NCBI GenBank assembly: GCA_019638805.1
Contig: JAHBTA010000001.1
Coordinates: forward strand, 669,408-733,407
Source of the DNA: Microbacteriaceae bacterium
Lineage (GTDB): Bacteria; Actinomycetota; Actinomycetes; Actinomycetales; Microbacteriaceae
Length of the DNA: 64,000 bases
Reading direction: 5' to 3'
Shown here: positions 25,766-34,898 of the stretch, one piece after another
Position numbering within the stretch: the first letter of the stretch is position 1
How the letters are laid out: every line of letters starts with the position of its first letter
Notes under the pieces: generated by a model
Database searches by the model: none
Seen by the model: only the letters and a program-made list of their open reading frames with translations
What the model was told of the DNA's origin: nothing
Position numbers and translations under genes: made by a program

Positions 25766-26694
25766 GCGGCCGCCGATCCGGCGCCGAGCACCACCACGCG
25801 GCCGCCGAGCAGCCACTCGGCGACCACGAGGTCGCCGCCCGGAAGCGCCGCGATGCCATGCGGACTGCGCAAGCGCCGCGGCGTCAGGGGCGGTGGCACC
25901 ACCGCGTCCCCGTCCATCGCGTTCGGCCATCCGGGCTCGTCGTGACAGCCCGGCGTACCGATGCTGGCCACCGGCCGATCGTCCGGCCCGAAGGCGACGA
26001 CGCATCCGTACAACTCGGATACCCACAGCATCTCGTCCAGTATCACGAGACCGGACGGCGATGTCAGGACCCCGTTCCCGAATTCGTGCAGGTACCGCCC
26101 CTCGGCGTTCAACGCGACGATGCGACGGTTCCCGCGATCCGCCACCAGGATCCTCGACCGGCGCCCGTCGACGACGACCCCATGGGGGGTATCGAATCTC
26201 GTTCCGCTCGCCGCGCCGTCGGCGCTCCAGAGAAGGGCGCCGTCGGCGGCGAAGCAGTGCACGATGTGCTCACCATAGCCATCGGCCACCCAGACACGAC
26301 CGTCGGCTCCCGTGCCGTGATCATCCAGCGCCACCGAGGTCGGCCGCCAGGTCCCGGTGGGCGAGACGAGGCGGAGGATCGTCTCTCCATCCGGAGCCAC
26401 CAGCACTACCTGCCCCGGCTCGCGTCGCCGATCGATCCGGCCCTCGACGAGACGCGCTTTGATCCCGGGGTCGGCCACCCAGATCCGGCCGCGCCGATCC
26501 ACCGCCATGCCGTGAGCCTCGACGACATCGGTCCGGACTGCGCCGATCGGCCGCACGCCGTCGAAACGCAGGACGGTGCAGCCGTCCGGCGCGGTGACAT
26601 ACAGCGCGCCATCATGCCCGACGGCCACCCCGGGGTGGGCCCACAGGTGATCCGTATGCGGACCGAGAGGAAGCTCCGTCCACCCGTCAGCCAC
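25762..26694 (-). CDS. NHL-repeat/SMP-30-like beta-propeller protein (candidate sugar lactonase)
   Basis: A 310-residue cytoplasmic beta-propeller without signal peptide. Repeats of the type HPGVAVGHDGALYVT, EAHGMAVDRRGRIWVAD, RPTSVALDDHG..GRVWVADGYG, TPHGVVVDGRRSRILVADRGN and SPHGIAALPGGDLVVAE can be read, about six blades. Propellers of this kind include gluconolactonase-like sugar lactonases and peptidyl-alpha-hydroxyglycine lyases. Position between a rhamnosidase and an importer, near rhmD, makes an L-rhamnono-lactonase role attractive but unproven. The GTG start has AGGAG 8 nt upstream and overlaps the rhamnosidase gene by 8 nt. Confidence 0.75.
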   Translation of the reverse strand: MADGWTELPLGPHTDHLWAHPGVAVGHDGALYVTAPDGCTVLRFDGVRPIGAVRTDVVEAHGMAVDRRGRIWVADPGIKARLVEGRIDRRREPGQVVLVAPDGETILRLVSPTGTWRPTSVALDDHGTGADGRVWVADGYGEHIVHCFAADGALLWSADGAASGTRFDTPHGVVVDGRRSRILVADRGNRRIVALNAEGRYLHEFGNGVLTSPSGLVILDEMLWVSELYGCVVAFGPDDRPVASIGTPGCHDEPGWPNAMDGDAVVPPPLTPRRLRSPHGIAALPGGDLVVAEWLLGGRVVVLGAGSAAA

Positions 26695-29386
26695 GGTGCT
26701 CGCTCCTGCCCGCCCGGAGCGGCACGGGTGCACGCCCCGGAAGGACGAGCTCCGCGCGGACTCCGGCGGGGACCTCGGTGACGACGACGGGTTCCGCACC
26801 GGCGGAGCTCCACTGCACGGCGACCGCTCCGTAGGGCGTCTGGACGGACGCCTCCACCTCGCCGAAAGGGGCCGCGAGATCCGGCCGGATCTCCAGACTC
26901 CGATAGCCGGGCTCAAGCGGGCGGATGCCCGCCACCTGCCGGAACAGCCAGTCGTCGACGCACCCGAATGCGTAGTGGTTGTAGGACAGCAGCCCGGGGT
27001 CGCCCTCCGGGCTGACGGCGAACCAGCTCTCCCAGATCGTGGTCGCGCCCATCCGCACCTGGTAGAGCCAGGACGGCGGGGTGTCCTGCAGCAGCAGCCG
27101 GTACGCCAGGTCGGCGCGGCCGATGTCGGTGAGCACGTCCAGGAGATAGGGGATGGACAGGAACCCCGCGTCCAGGTGATCGCCGTGCTCGTGCACCAGT
27201 TCGACCAGTCGTCGGGCGCTGCCCTCGCGTCGCTCGGGCGGCACGAGGTCGAATGCCAGCGCGATCAGGTAGCAGCCCTGCATGTCGGCCGTCAGCCGTC
27301 CGTCATCGAGCACGTACTCCTGGGCGAACGCCGTGCCGATGTCCTCGCGAAGCGCCCGCATCTCGGTCTCGAGGTCCGCATCCCCGAGGATGCTCGCCAC
27401 GATCGCCAGGTTCTCCACCGACCTGGCGAAGAACATCGCGGCGATGATCTCCGCGGTGCGCTCCTGCGCCACCGTCATCGTGCCGACGAAATCAGCGGGA
27501 TCCACGGTACTGGGCGCGAGCCAGTCACCGTAGTGGAACCCCGTGTTCCACAGCACGCGCTGCCGCTCGAGCACCGCGGGGTCTACCCCGGCGCCCCGAT
27601 AGCGTTCGGGGACCCCCTCTCGTGCGGCGCGCCGGCAATACGCCACCCAGCGCTGCATCGCGTCGTAGTTCTCCTCGAGCACGCGGCGATCTCCATACCG
27701 CTCGTACAGCACCAGCGGCACGATCGTGACGGCGTCCCCCCAGCCCGCGGAGGAATCGTCCTGGAACCGGTCCGTGTACATCCGCTGGAACGACGGCGTG
27801 TTGGGAACCAGCATCGGTACCTGGCCGTCGGCGAACTGCTCGGATCTGAGATTGGCCAGCCACCTCTCGACGAAGCGCAGCACCTGCATGTTGTTGGTGG
27901 CCGCCGGGGCGAAGATCTGGATGTCGCCGGTCCACCCCGCCCGCTCGCGCTGCGGGCAGTCGGTGGGAATGGACAGGAAGTTGGCGCGCTGGCTCCACAC
28001 CACGTTCTCATGCAATCGGTTGATGCGGGCGTCATCGGTACGGAAGAAGCCCGTCTGCTCGAGGTCGGACGATATGACGACACCGACCACGTCCTCCGAC
28101 CGCAGATCCCCCGGGTAGCCGGTGACCCGGACGTACCGGAACCCGTGGAACGTGAACGTCGGCTCGAACGTCTCCCGGCCGTTCCCGGCCAGAGTCCAGA
28201 CGTCCACCTGGTCCTTGTTGAAACCGAGCATGCTCACCTGGAAGTTGCCGTCGCGGTCCAGCTGCTCGGTGTGCTCGAGGCGGACCGTCGTGCCGGCGGG
28301 GCCTTGCCCGCTCACTCGCAGACGCCCGGCGATGTTCTGCCCGAGATCGACCACGATCTCGCCGCGCGGAGTGCGGAGCACGACCGGGTCGATGATCTCG
28401 GTGACGCGTCGCACCGGCTCGCCGATGAACGGCACCAGACCGGCCACCGATCCGCCCGCCACGTACGCGCTGTCCCAGCCGGAGTCGTCGAACCCGATCG
28501 CATCCCATCCGGGCTGCTCGTGACGTGCGTCGACCTTCTCGCCGATGAAGATGTCCGAGTAGCGGATCGCCCCGGTGGACGACTTGGCAGGACGGCCGGA
28601 CACGGCCAGCACTTCGCCATCGCCCTCGAGCTGCCAGAAGGCCTGCAGCCGGTCGCCATGATTCGCGCTGAGCCCCGCCGCGCTCGTGCGACCGGCCCAC
28701 CAGCCGTCTGCCAGGGTGAGAGCAAGCACGTTCTCACCCTGCTGCAGGAGCTCGGTCACGTCGTAGCAGAAGTACGACAGCCGGTACGGGTGCGCGTCGT
28801 AGCCGGGCACGAACAGCTCGTCGCTCCAGAGCGCGCCGTTGATCCGTACCTCGACGAGCCCGTGGGATGTCAGGTAGAGCCGAGCTCGTTTCGGGACCTC
28901 GTCGAGACGGAACGGCTGGCGCAGCAGGGGCGCCGGATGAAGCCGCTCCTCCGGCGGCGCCAGCTTCGGACGCTGGTCGGGGGTGATCGGACGCCGCACC
29001 GAGACCTCCTGCTCGCGCGTCACCGGCGGCTGCACGGGCTCGACCCAGGACGCCCGCCAGTCGCGGGGATCGAGGATGGTGGTCTCGAACGCGGAGTCGC
29101 TCCACTCGCTCGGTCGGGCGCCATCGGTCCACACGCGGACGCGCCAGCGATACGCGGTCCGGGAGGCGGCCTCGAAACCGGGCAACTCGACCAGCGAGCT
29201 CTCCGCGGACTCGACCCGGCCGCTGCCGACCACGACGCCGGAATCGCCGTGGACCTCCAGCTCGTAGGCGCGCTGAGCGTCGATCTCTCCACTCGGCCGC
29301 TGCCACCCGAAGCGCGGCCGAGCGGTCCACATGCCGAGCGGCCGCTCGAGCGATTCCACGGTCAGCCTCGTCGGTGCCGCCGACAT
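26687..29386 (-). CDS. Alpha-L-rhamnosidase, GH78
   Basis: An 899-residue GH78 enzyme without signal peptide, so probably cytoplasmic. Order: an N-terminal Ig/FnIII-like beta domain, a rhamnosidase N domain with jelly roll (RARLYLTSHGLVEVRING, LADGWWAG), a concanavalin-like domain (IVVDLGQNIAGRLRV), then the (alpha/alpha)6 catalytic domain. This holds the family hallmark PTDCPQRERAGWTGD near residue 475, bearing acidic catalytic residues. GATTIWESWF and SYNHYAFGCVDDWLFRQVAGI lie near the end. It removes terminal alpha-L-rhamnose from imported glycosides or pectic fragments. It sits 2 nt behind rhmD and upstream of the importer genes, so hydrolysis and import are made together. Confidence 0.95.
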   Translation of the reverse strand: MSAAPTRLTVESLERPLGMWTARPRFGWQRPSGEIDAQRAYELEVHGDSGVVVGSGRVESAESSLVELPGFEAASRTAYRWRVRVWTDGARPSEWSDSAFETTILDPRDWRASWVEPVQPPVTREQEVSVRRPITPDQRPKLAPPEERLHPAPLLRQPFRLDEVPKRARLYLTSHGLVEVRINGALWSDELFVPGYDAHPYRLSYFCYDVTELLQQGENVLALTLADGWWAGRTSAAGLSANHGDRLQAFWQLEGDGEVLAVSGRPAKSSTGAIRYSDIFIGEKVDARHEQPGWDAIGFDDSGWDSAYVAGGSVAGLVPFIGEPVRRVTEIIDPVVLRTPRGEIVVDLGQNIAGRLRVSGQGPAGTTVRLEHTEQLDRDGNFQVSMLGFNKDQVDVWTLAGNGRETFEPTFTFHGFRYVRVTGYPGDLRSEDVVGVVISSDLEQTGFFRTDDARINRLHENVVWSQRANFLSIPTDCPQRERAGWTGDIQIFAPAATNNMQVLRFVERWLANLRSEQFADGQVPMLVPNTPSFQRMYTDRFQDDSSAGWGDAVTIVPLVLYERYGDRRVLEENYDAMQRWVAYCRRAAREGVPERYRGAGVDPAVLERQRVLWNTGFHYGDWLAPSTVDPADFVGTMTVAQERTAEIIAAMFFARSVENLAIVASILGDADLETEMRALREDIGTAFAQEYVLDDGRLTADMQGCYLIALAFDLVPPERREGSARRLVELVHEHGDHLDAGFLSIPYLLDVLTDIGRADLAYRLLLQDTPPSWLYQVRMGATTIWESWFAVSPEGDPGLLSYNHYAFGCVDDWLFRQVAGIRPLEPGYRSLEIRPDLAAPFGEVEASVQTPYGAVAVQWSSAGAEPVVVTEVPAGVRAELVLPGRAPVPLRAGRSEHRG

Positions 29387-29388
29387 GA

Positions 29389-30582
29389 TCAGACTCCCAC
29401 CTGCGCGCCCGTGAACGGACGAGATCGCTCGATGGCAGGGTTGAGCTCGACCCCGAACCCGGGCGCGTCGGACAGGCGGAGCACGCCATCGACCGGCACG
29501 GGCTCGTCGAGCAGGAGCGGGGCGAACATCGGGACGACCCGCTCCGCCGTGGCGTCCATCATGAGGAACTCCGCGAAGGGCGAGTTGTGGCGCGTGATCA
29601 CGAAGTGATACGAGTACACGGACGATCCGTGCGGTACGACGAGGGCGCCGTGCGCATCGGCGAGAGCGGAGATCTTGAGCAGCTCGGTGATTCCCCCGCA
29701 CCAGCCGACGTCCGGCTGGATGATGTCGACACCCGCCTCGAGCAGCTGCCGGAAGCCCCATCGGGTCGCCTCGTGCTCGCCCGTGGTGAGCAGCACGCCC
29801 GGAGGCATCCGCTCGCGCAAGCGCGCGTGGGCGGCATAGTCGTCCGGGATCAGCGGCTCCTCGATCCAGTGCAGGCCCAGCTGCGCGGCTCCCATGGCAA
29901 GGCGCACTGCATAGTCCACGTCGAGCGACATCCAGCAGTCGAGCATGAGCCAGAAGTCCTCACCCACCCGCTCGCGCATGACCGCCAGCGCCTCGAGGTT
30001 CTGCCGCATCCCGGCCTCGCCCTCGGCGGGACCGTGCCGCAGTGGCATCTTGCCGCCGATGAATCCCATCGACTGCGCCAGGTCCGGCCTCGGGCCGGTC
30101 GCGTAGCAGGGCATCCCGGGGCGGACGGCGCCGCCCAGGAGGGCGTGGACCGGCTCCTGCCTCACTCTGCCGAGCAGGTCCCACAGTGCGAGATCCACCG
30201 CGCTGATCGCGTTGAGAACGATGCCCCGGCGACCGTAGAACAGGGTCGAGCGGTAGAGCTGGTCCCACATGCGCTCGATCTCGTGAACCGGGGTGCCGAT
30301 CAGGAACCGCGAGAGATGCCGTTCCACGATCCAAGCACCGAGTTCCCCTCCCGCGGAGACGGCGAAGCCGGTCGTGCCATCGTCGGCGACCAGTTCGACG
30401 ACCAGAGTGCCCAGCACATCGAGGCCGAAGCTGCGCCGCGACTGCCGGTAGTCGGGGTAGACGGCCATGGGCGACGCGACATGGTCGTCGATCCAGTGCG
30501 GCCCGGGTCGGTCGTGATAGTCGGCACCGCCGCCGCGAGCGATGGTCGCGCGAACCTCCCGGATCGTGCGCACGGTCGTCAT
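29389..30582 (-). CDS. rhmD: L-rhamnonate dehydratase
   Basis: A 397-residue enolase-superfamily enzyme of the mandelate racemase group. It follows E. coli RhmD closely over its length: GGGADYHDRPGPHWIDDH near the start, QSRRSFGLDVLGTLVVELV, YATGPRPDLAQSMGFIGGKM, the metal-binding FWLMLDCWMSLDV, WIEEPLIPDDY, QPDVGWCGGITE and VVPHGSSVYSYH with the catalytic His. It dehydrates L-rhamnonate to 2-keto-3-deoxy-L-rhamnonate in the non-phosphorylative rhamnose route. It overlaps the MDR gene by ATGA. No dedicated 2-keto-3-deoxy-L-rhamnonate aldolase of the HpcH type is visible, so the route may end with FAH or DapA-type enzymes encoded at 39-43 kb. Confidence 0.93.
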   Translation of the reverse strand: MTTVRTIREVRATIARGGGADYHDRPGPHWIDDHVASPMAVYPDYRQSRRSFGLDVLGTLVVELVADDGTTGFAVSAGGELGAWIVERHLSRFLIGTPVHEIERMWDQLYRSTLFYGRRGIVLNAISAVDLALWDLLGRVRQEPVHALLGGAVRPGMPCYATGPRPDLAQSMGFIGGKMPLRHGPAEGEAGMRQNLEALAVMRERVGEDFWLMLDCWMSLDVDYAVRLAMGAAQLGLHWIEEPLIPDDYAAHARLRERMPPGVLLTTGEHEATRWGFRQLLEAGVDIIQPDVGWCGGITELLKISALADAHGALVVPHGSSVYSYHFVITRHNSPFAEFLMMDATAERVVPMFAPLLLDEPVPVDGVLRLSDAPGFGVELNPAIERSRPFTGAQVGV

Positions 30583-31616
30583 CGGTCGAACCGCACGAGG
30601 ACCTTGCCGGCGACCGCGTCGGCGGACGCCCCGAGCCGCCGGAACTGCTCGTCGGCCTCCGAGGGCCCGACCTCGAGACTGACCAGGGAGCGCACCCGGT
30701 CCACGGGGGTGCTCGCGAGCGCGGTCACCGAGTCCGCGAAATCGGCCGCGCTGAACGTGAACGATCCGACCAAGGCGCGCTCCTGCGTGCTCACGGCGAA
30801 CGCATCGAGCTCGACGGTCGGCGCCGCCATTCCGACCAGGCACACCCGGCCGCCGAGCTCCGTCGCCGCCAGGGCGTCGCCAAGGGAGCCGGTGGACCCG
30901 ACCGCGTCGATGGCGACGTTCGAGAGTCCCCCGGTCGACTGTTCGAGCACCTCCCAGAGAGGCCGCTCTCGAGTGTCCACGGCGGTGGCGCCGAGCGTGG
31001 ACACCAGGTCCCGGCGCGCTTGACTCAGCTCGGCGACGACGATGCTCGCCGCCCCGGCCTGCTGCAGCGCCAGCACGACGCACTGCCCGATGGGGCCGCC
31101 GCCGACGACCGCCACGACCTCGCCGGGTCGGACTCCGGCGCGGCGCACCGCGTGGATGGCCACCGCCATCGGCTCGACCAGCGCGCCGAGCTCGAGCGGC
31201 AGCGAGTCGGGTAGGAGCACCACGTTGCGAGCGGGGATGACCACCTGGTCCGCGAATGCGGCTCGCACCGCGGGATCGACCCCGATGACGTACTTGCCCG
31301 GGTGGTGCTGCTCCCGCCCTGCGAAGCTGGCCGCACCGGTCGGCGGGATCACCACGGGATTGAAGGTGACAGCCGCGCCGACGGGCAGGACCGCGGGGTC
31401 GACGGCCGGGCCGAGCCCCATGATCGTTCCGGAGCTCTCGTGCCCCATCACCTGGCCCGGCTGACGGCGGCCGTTCTCCCCGGTGTACCCGTGGATGTCG
31501 GAGCCGCAGATCCCGGTCGCGGCGACCCTGATCACGACCTCGTCGTCCTGCGGGTGTGGATCGGGCGCCTCCTCGACGACGAGTTCACCAAACCGCTTGA
31601 GCACCAGCGCGCGCAT
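30579..31616 (-). CDS. MDR (zinc-type) alcohol dehydrogenase, candidate rhamnose-pathway dehydrogenase
   Basis: A 345-residue medium-chain dehydrogenase. The catalytic zinc site is intact in outline: ATGICGSDIHGY (Cys), GHESSG (His-Glu) and LLEPMAVA-type ELGALVEPMAVAIH (Glu). The NAD loop is VVGGGPIGQC. The structural zinc loop is not: where the family has four Cys, this protein reads NPVVIPPTGAASFAGREQHH without any Cys. It sits between the hairpin after the binding-protein gene and rhmD, with a 4-nt overlap to the latter. It may oxidise L-rhamnose, or 2-keto-3-deoxy-L-rhamnonate at C4; sequence alone does not decide. AAGGAAAGG precedes the ATG. Confidence 0.85.
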   Translation of the reverse strand: MRALVLKRFGELVVEEAPDPHPQDDEVVIRVAATGICGSDIHGYTGENGRRQPGQVMGHESSGTIMGLGPAVDPAVLPVGAAVTFNPVVIPPTGAASFAGREQHHPGKYVIGVDPAVRAAFADQVVIPARNVVLLPDSLPLELGALVEPMAVAIHAVRRAGVRPGEVVAVVGGGPIGQCVVLALQQAGAASIVVAELSQARRDLVSTLGATAVDTRERPLWEVLEQSTGGLSNVAIDAVGSTGSLGDALAATELGGRVCLVGMAAPTVELDAFAVSTQERALVGSFTFSAADFADSVTALASTPVDRVRSLVSLEVGPSEADEQFRRLGASADAVAGKVLVRFDR

Positions 31617-31668
31617 CCGCAGTCGCCTTTCCTTGGTTTCTTGATCGAGATCGGTTGCCGGGTGACAC

Positions 31669-31701
31669 GGCGCAGGGCCGAGCCGCGCTCGGCCCTGCGC
31701 C
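31669..31701 (-). terminator. Perfect 15-bp hairpin after the binding-protein gene
   Basis: GGCGCAGGGCCGAGC pairs without mismatch with GCTCGGCCCTGCGCC across a 3-nt loop. There is no T-run after it on the minus strand. It stands between the binding-protein gene and the MDR/rhmD genes, where partial termination or 3'-end protection would give excess binding protein. Confidence 0.7.
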
Positions 31702-31709
31702 ACCCCGCG

Positions 31710-33245
31710 TCAGTCCGCCGGACGGATGTCCTGCAGCATCGCACCGAACAGGCCGAATGCCTGTGACGGTTTGGCCTGCAGGTCGGCGGCCACTCCGAAG
31801 AATGCCCCCGGATGACCGATCTGCACGAACCATGCCTCGTCGTAGATGTACTGGCCGAGTTCCTTCTTGGCCTCCAAGCTCTCCTCATCCGTGCCGGTGT
31901 TGATCCTGCTCAGCAGCGACTCGAGCTCCGGCGTGGTGTACCGGCTGCCGTTCCAGACGCCGGCGGGATCGATCGCGTTCTTCAGCGTGTTGTAGAACAG
32001 GTCGTTGAAGGTGTACGCGGGGGCCTGGCCGCTCTGGATGAGCTGATCGGCCTGGTCGCGGTCCGGGTAGGTCTCGAACGACGCCCGGATCCCGATGTCG
32101 TTGAGGTACTGCACGATCGCGGGCTCGTAGTTCGCGTCAGAACCATTGCCGCGCGACGGCATCACCAGATCGAAGCCGTCGGGGTACCCGGCCTCGGCCA
32201 GGAGGGCCTTGGCCTTCTCGGGGTCGTACGTGTACTTGTCGGCGTCCCCGACGTGGAACGGCCATCCCTCGAGGAAGATCTGGTCCGAGGGGTTCCCGTA
32301 GCCGAGATCGATCTGCTCGGCGATCGCCTCGCGATCGATGGCCATGTTCATCGCCTGGCGTACCCGCACGTCACCCAGGGCCGGCACGATCGCTCCGGCG
32401 CGGTCGGAGATCATCAGGCTCAGCGAGGTCGAATTGGTCTGCACGACGTTCAGCCCCGCGTCCTCGACGGTCTCCACCGACGGGCCGTCGATGTACGCGT
32501 AATCGACCTGGCCAGAGATGAGAGCGTTGACCCGGGCGGCGACATCCGGCATGAGCTTCATCACGAGCTTGTCGAACGGGTACGCCTCCGGATCCCAGTA
32601 GTTCTCGTTGCGCACATAGGCCCACTGGCTGTCGGGAATCGAGTTGGCGTCGTCGATGATGTACGGGCCGGAGGTGATCGGATGGGTGGCGAAGGTCTCG
32701 GGGTCGGCGATCGATGCCAGCGCGGCCAGCGGGGTGCCCGCCACGCCGTTGAGGAATCCATCGTCCGCCTGCTTGAGCGTCACTTCGAGCGTGTAGTCGC
32801 CGGTGGTCCTCATCGACGCCACGTTGCTGTAGTTGAACTGCGAGTCGGAGGTATCGACACGGTACTGGAAGTTGGCAAGCACGGCCTCGGCGTTCAGGGG
32901 CGTGCCGTCGGTGAAGCTCACATCATCGCGGATCGTCAGCGACAGCACCGTGTGGTCGTCGTTGTAGCTCCAGTCCGTTGCGATCCACGGCTCGTACTCC
33001 GAGGTATCCGGGTCGACGTGCAGCATGTAGTCGTAGACCGCCTGCTTCTGCGGCACGATCTGGGCTGCGATGTAGAAGCTGTAGTCCGCGTAGGCACCGC
33101 TCCACGTCGTGGCCATGACGAGTTCGCTCTCCTCGTCGTCTGCGGGTGCCGGACTCGTGCATGCTGCCAGGGCGAGGGCCGCGATCGCGGCCGTCGCGGC
33201 GAGGGCGAGGCGGCGCCTCGACCATGGCGTCAATGAAATGCTCAC
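31710..33245 (-). CDS. ABC transporter substrate-binding lipoprotein, SBP_bac_5 family
   Basis: A 511-residue extracellular solute-binding protein of the oligopeptide family. The signal region RRRLALAATAAIAALALAAC ends in a lipobox with Cys29. The core has YEPWIATDWSYNDDHTVLSL, IRDDVSFTDGTPLNAEAVLANFQYR, SGPYII, VRVRQAMNMAIDREAIAEQI and AKALLAEAGYPDGFD, all family landmarks. It should deliver substrate to the permeases at 22986-25765. The GTG start has AAAGGAG 8 nt upstream. It is first in a long minus-strand operon and divergent from an AraC regulator, so cargo is likely an inducing rhamnoside (inference). Confidence 0.92.
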   Translation of the reverse strand: MSISLTPWSRRRLALAATAAIAALALAACTSPAPADDEESELVMATTWSGAYADYSFYIAAQIVPQKQAVYDYMLHVDPDTSEYEPWIATDWSYNDDHTVLSLTIRDDVSFTDGTPLNAEAVLANFQYRVDTSDSQFNYSNVASMRTTGDYTLEVTLKQADDGFLNGVAGTPLAALASIADPETFATHPITSGPYIIDDANSIPDSQWAYVRNENYWDPEAYPFDKLVMKLMPDVAARVNALISGQVDYAYIDGPSVETVEDAGLNVVQTNSTSLSLMISDRAGAIVPALGDVRVRQAMNMAIDREAIAEQIDLGYGNPSDQIFLEGWPFHVGDADKYTYDPEKAKALLAEAGYPDGFDLVMPSRGNGSDANYEPAIVQYLNDIGIRASFETYPDRDQADQLIQSGQAPAYTFNDLFYNTLKNAIDPAGVWNGSRYTTPELESLLSRINTGTDEESLEAKKELGQYIYDEAWFVQIGHPGAFFGVAADLQAKPSQAFGLFGAMLQDIRPAD

Positions 33246-33315
33246 TGCTTGACTCCTTTGTCCTCTTTTGGCCTGCAGATGCCGGGCCCGCGGGCCACGC
33301 GCCGGCAGGTGGTTA

Positions 33316-33326
33316 GGGTATGACCC
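33316..33326. promoter_or_regulatory. Short inverted repeat in the AraC/importer divergent region
   Basis: GGGT-ATG-ACCC lies in the 129-nt gap between the divergent start codons. It is the clearest symmetric sequence there and a possible part of the AraC regulator's site. AraC sites are often direct repeats, so this is weak. Confidence 0.3.
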
Positions 33327-33374
33327 AATGTATGGACGGCGAATGCCGAACCAGCTAGACGGACGGGGTTTTCC

Positions 33375-34247
33375 ATGGACGACAGCGGCACTGCCATCGA
33401 CCCGCTGGAGGCGCCGACCGTGGTGTTCGCGACGCACTTCCGATTCGGGCCCAACGAGGTGGTCGGCCCGCGGGCGGTCGCGAGCCGGATGCTGATGTGG
33501 GTCATCAACGGGCACGGACGGGTCCGAACCGGGGGCCAGACGATCGAGTTCGGACCCGGCGCGATGGCCCTCTTCCCGTGGCGCCACGACATCCGCTACC
33601 AGGCCGACGGTCGCGACCCGTTCGTGATCGGCGGCGTCCACATCGTGCCGTGGTGCGACCCCGGCCGACCGATCGAGCCGCGGGCGGCGCACCGGATCGA
33701 CGAGCCGCTCTGGCGCAATCCCAACCGCAAGGACGCGCCATGGCCCGGGTACGAGGGCCTGACCATGATCCCCGCCGCGCTGAGCGAGCGGCTCCTCCCG
33801 CTGTGCGAGGCCGCGATCAGGCACTTCGCGAATGGACTGACCGACCCGCGCGTGCTCCGGTCATTCGGGACGGTCATCACCAGCACGCTCCTGAACGCGT
33901 CGACCCGCGAGTCCCCGTCGATGCCCCCGGTTCTGAGGGCGATGGTCGAGTACGCGCACCTGCACCTGGCCGACCATCTCGACCGAGAGGTGCTTGCCGA
34001 GGTGGCCGGCTGCAGCGCCTCCACCGCCGAGCGGCAGTTCCGGCGCCATCTCGGCCACTCGCTGCAGGCGTGGCTGCGCGACACCCGTCTCGACACGGCG
34101 GCCCGTGACCTCGAGACGAGCACCCGGAGGGTCTCCGAGGTCGCCCGGTCGGTGGGCTTCGATGACCCGTTCCACTTCTCGCGTGTATTCCGCGCGAGAT
34201 TCGGTGTGCCGCCGAGCCAGTACGCGCGGCGCGAGCCGCTGCTCTAG
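33375..34247 (+). CDS. AraC-family transcriptional regulator
   Basis: A 290-residue activator-type regulator. The N-terminal cupin-like ligand domain includes VINGHGRVRTGGQTIEFGPG and LFPWRHDIRY. The C-terminal pair of helix-turn-helices reads LHLADHLDREVLAEVAGCSASTAERQFRR and STRRVSEVARSVGFDDPFHFSRVFRARFG, ending PSQYARRE. It is divergent from the importer/rhamnosidase/rhmD operon, which it probably controls in response to rhamnose or a rhamnoside. AraC members of this build include RhaS/RhaR-like activators, but close identity to those is not claimed. Confidence 0.9.
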   Translation: MDDSGTAIDPLEAPTVVFATHFRFGPNEVVGPRAVASRMLMWVINGHGRVRTGGQTIEFGPGAMALFPWRHDIRYQADGRDPFVIGGVHIVPWCDPGRPIEPRAAHRIDEPLWRNPNRKDAPWPGYEGLTMIPAALSERLLPLCEAAIRHFANGLTDPRVLRSFGTVITSTLLNASTRESPSMPPVLRAMVEYAHLHLADHLDREVLAEVAGCSASTAERQFRRHLGHSLQAWLRDTRLDTAARDLETSTRRVSEVARSVGFDDPFHFSRVFRARFGVPPSQYARREPLL

Positions 34248-34287
34248 GTGGGGGCGTGGGAGATCCGCGCTGCTAGCATCCGTCCTC

Positions 34288-34893
34288 ATGGATCCGGCAC
34301 TGTATTCCATCGTGAAGCAGGTGATGAAGCTCCCGCAGACGGTCGGCAACGTCGTGCTGACGAAAGACCTCCGGACGACGATGGCGGACGGCACGGCCCT
34401 GCCCTCCGACCATCTGACGCCCGATGGCGACACGGATGCGCCGCTCATCCTGGTCCGCACGGCTCGCAGTGCCGGCTGAGGCGAAGCGCGAGTTGATCGC
34501 GGCGGTCCCCGACGAGCACCCATGACATCGCCGGGCCGGTGACGGCCTCGCGCTGCAGACCTCGCTCGGCTGGTCGATCGGCGCGCAGCACCGCAACCCC
34601 ACCCATGTGCCTCGGGGAGGCATTCACGCTCGCGACGATAGGCAGAAGATCCTCCGCGCGGGTTGCGGTCCCCGCTTCTGTCGTCCTACATCCCAGCGAC
34701 ATCCGGCAGATCGCCGTTTCTCGAGAACTGGTGGGAGCACCCGGACCGGAACGACCCGGCGTGGGCCGAGGAGGACCGGACGCAGATGGCGTGATCTTCG
34801 CGGAGGTCATCTACTTCCTGTGGCGTGCTTTCCGCGGTGACCACGCGGAGCAGGAACCACCCATACGGACGTTCGAGATTCGGTCGGGACCGA
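34288..34893 (+). pseudogene. Decayed CocE/NonD-family hydrolase
   Basis: A 63-codon frame from the ATG ends at a TGA at 34477-34479. Its last part, MADGTALPSDHLTPDGD then APLILVRT, resembles the N-terminus of CocE/NonD (X-Pro dipeptidyl-peptidase S15) hydrolases, which normally run MRDGVRLATDVYRP ... VLLMRTPYG. About 230 nt further, in another frame, SGRSPFLENWWEHPDR resembles the middle of the same family. Around 34812-34880 LWRAFRGDHAEQEPPIRTF resembles the W-L-x-G-x-x-x-x-x-PP-V-x-x-F segment. Together they suggest a gene reduced by deletions and frameshifts. No intact active site Ser or His remains. Confidence 0.6.
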
Positions 34894-34898
34894 CCGCG

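Noticed and set aside
29387..29761. N-terminal extension of the rhamnosidase frame
   Set aside because: It overlaps rhmD and has no domain-like sequence. The ATG 2 nt after the rhmD stop gives the normal GH78 start.
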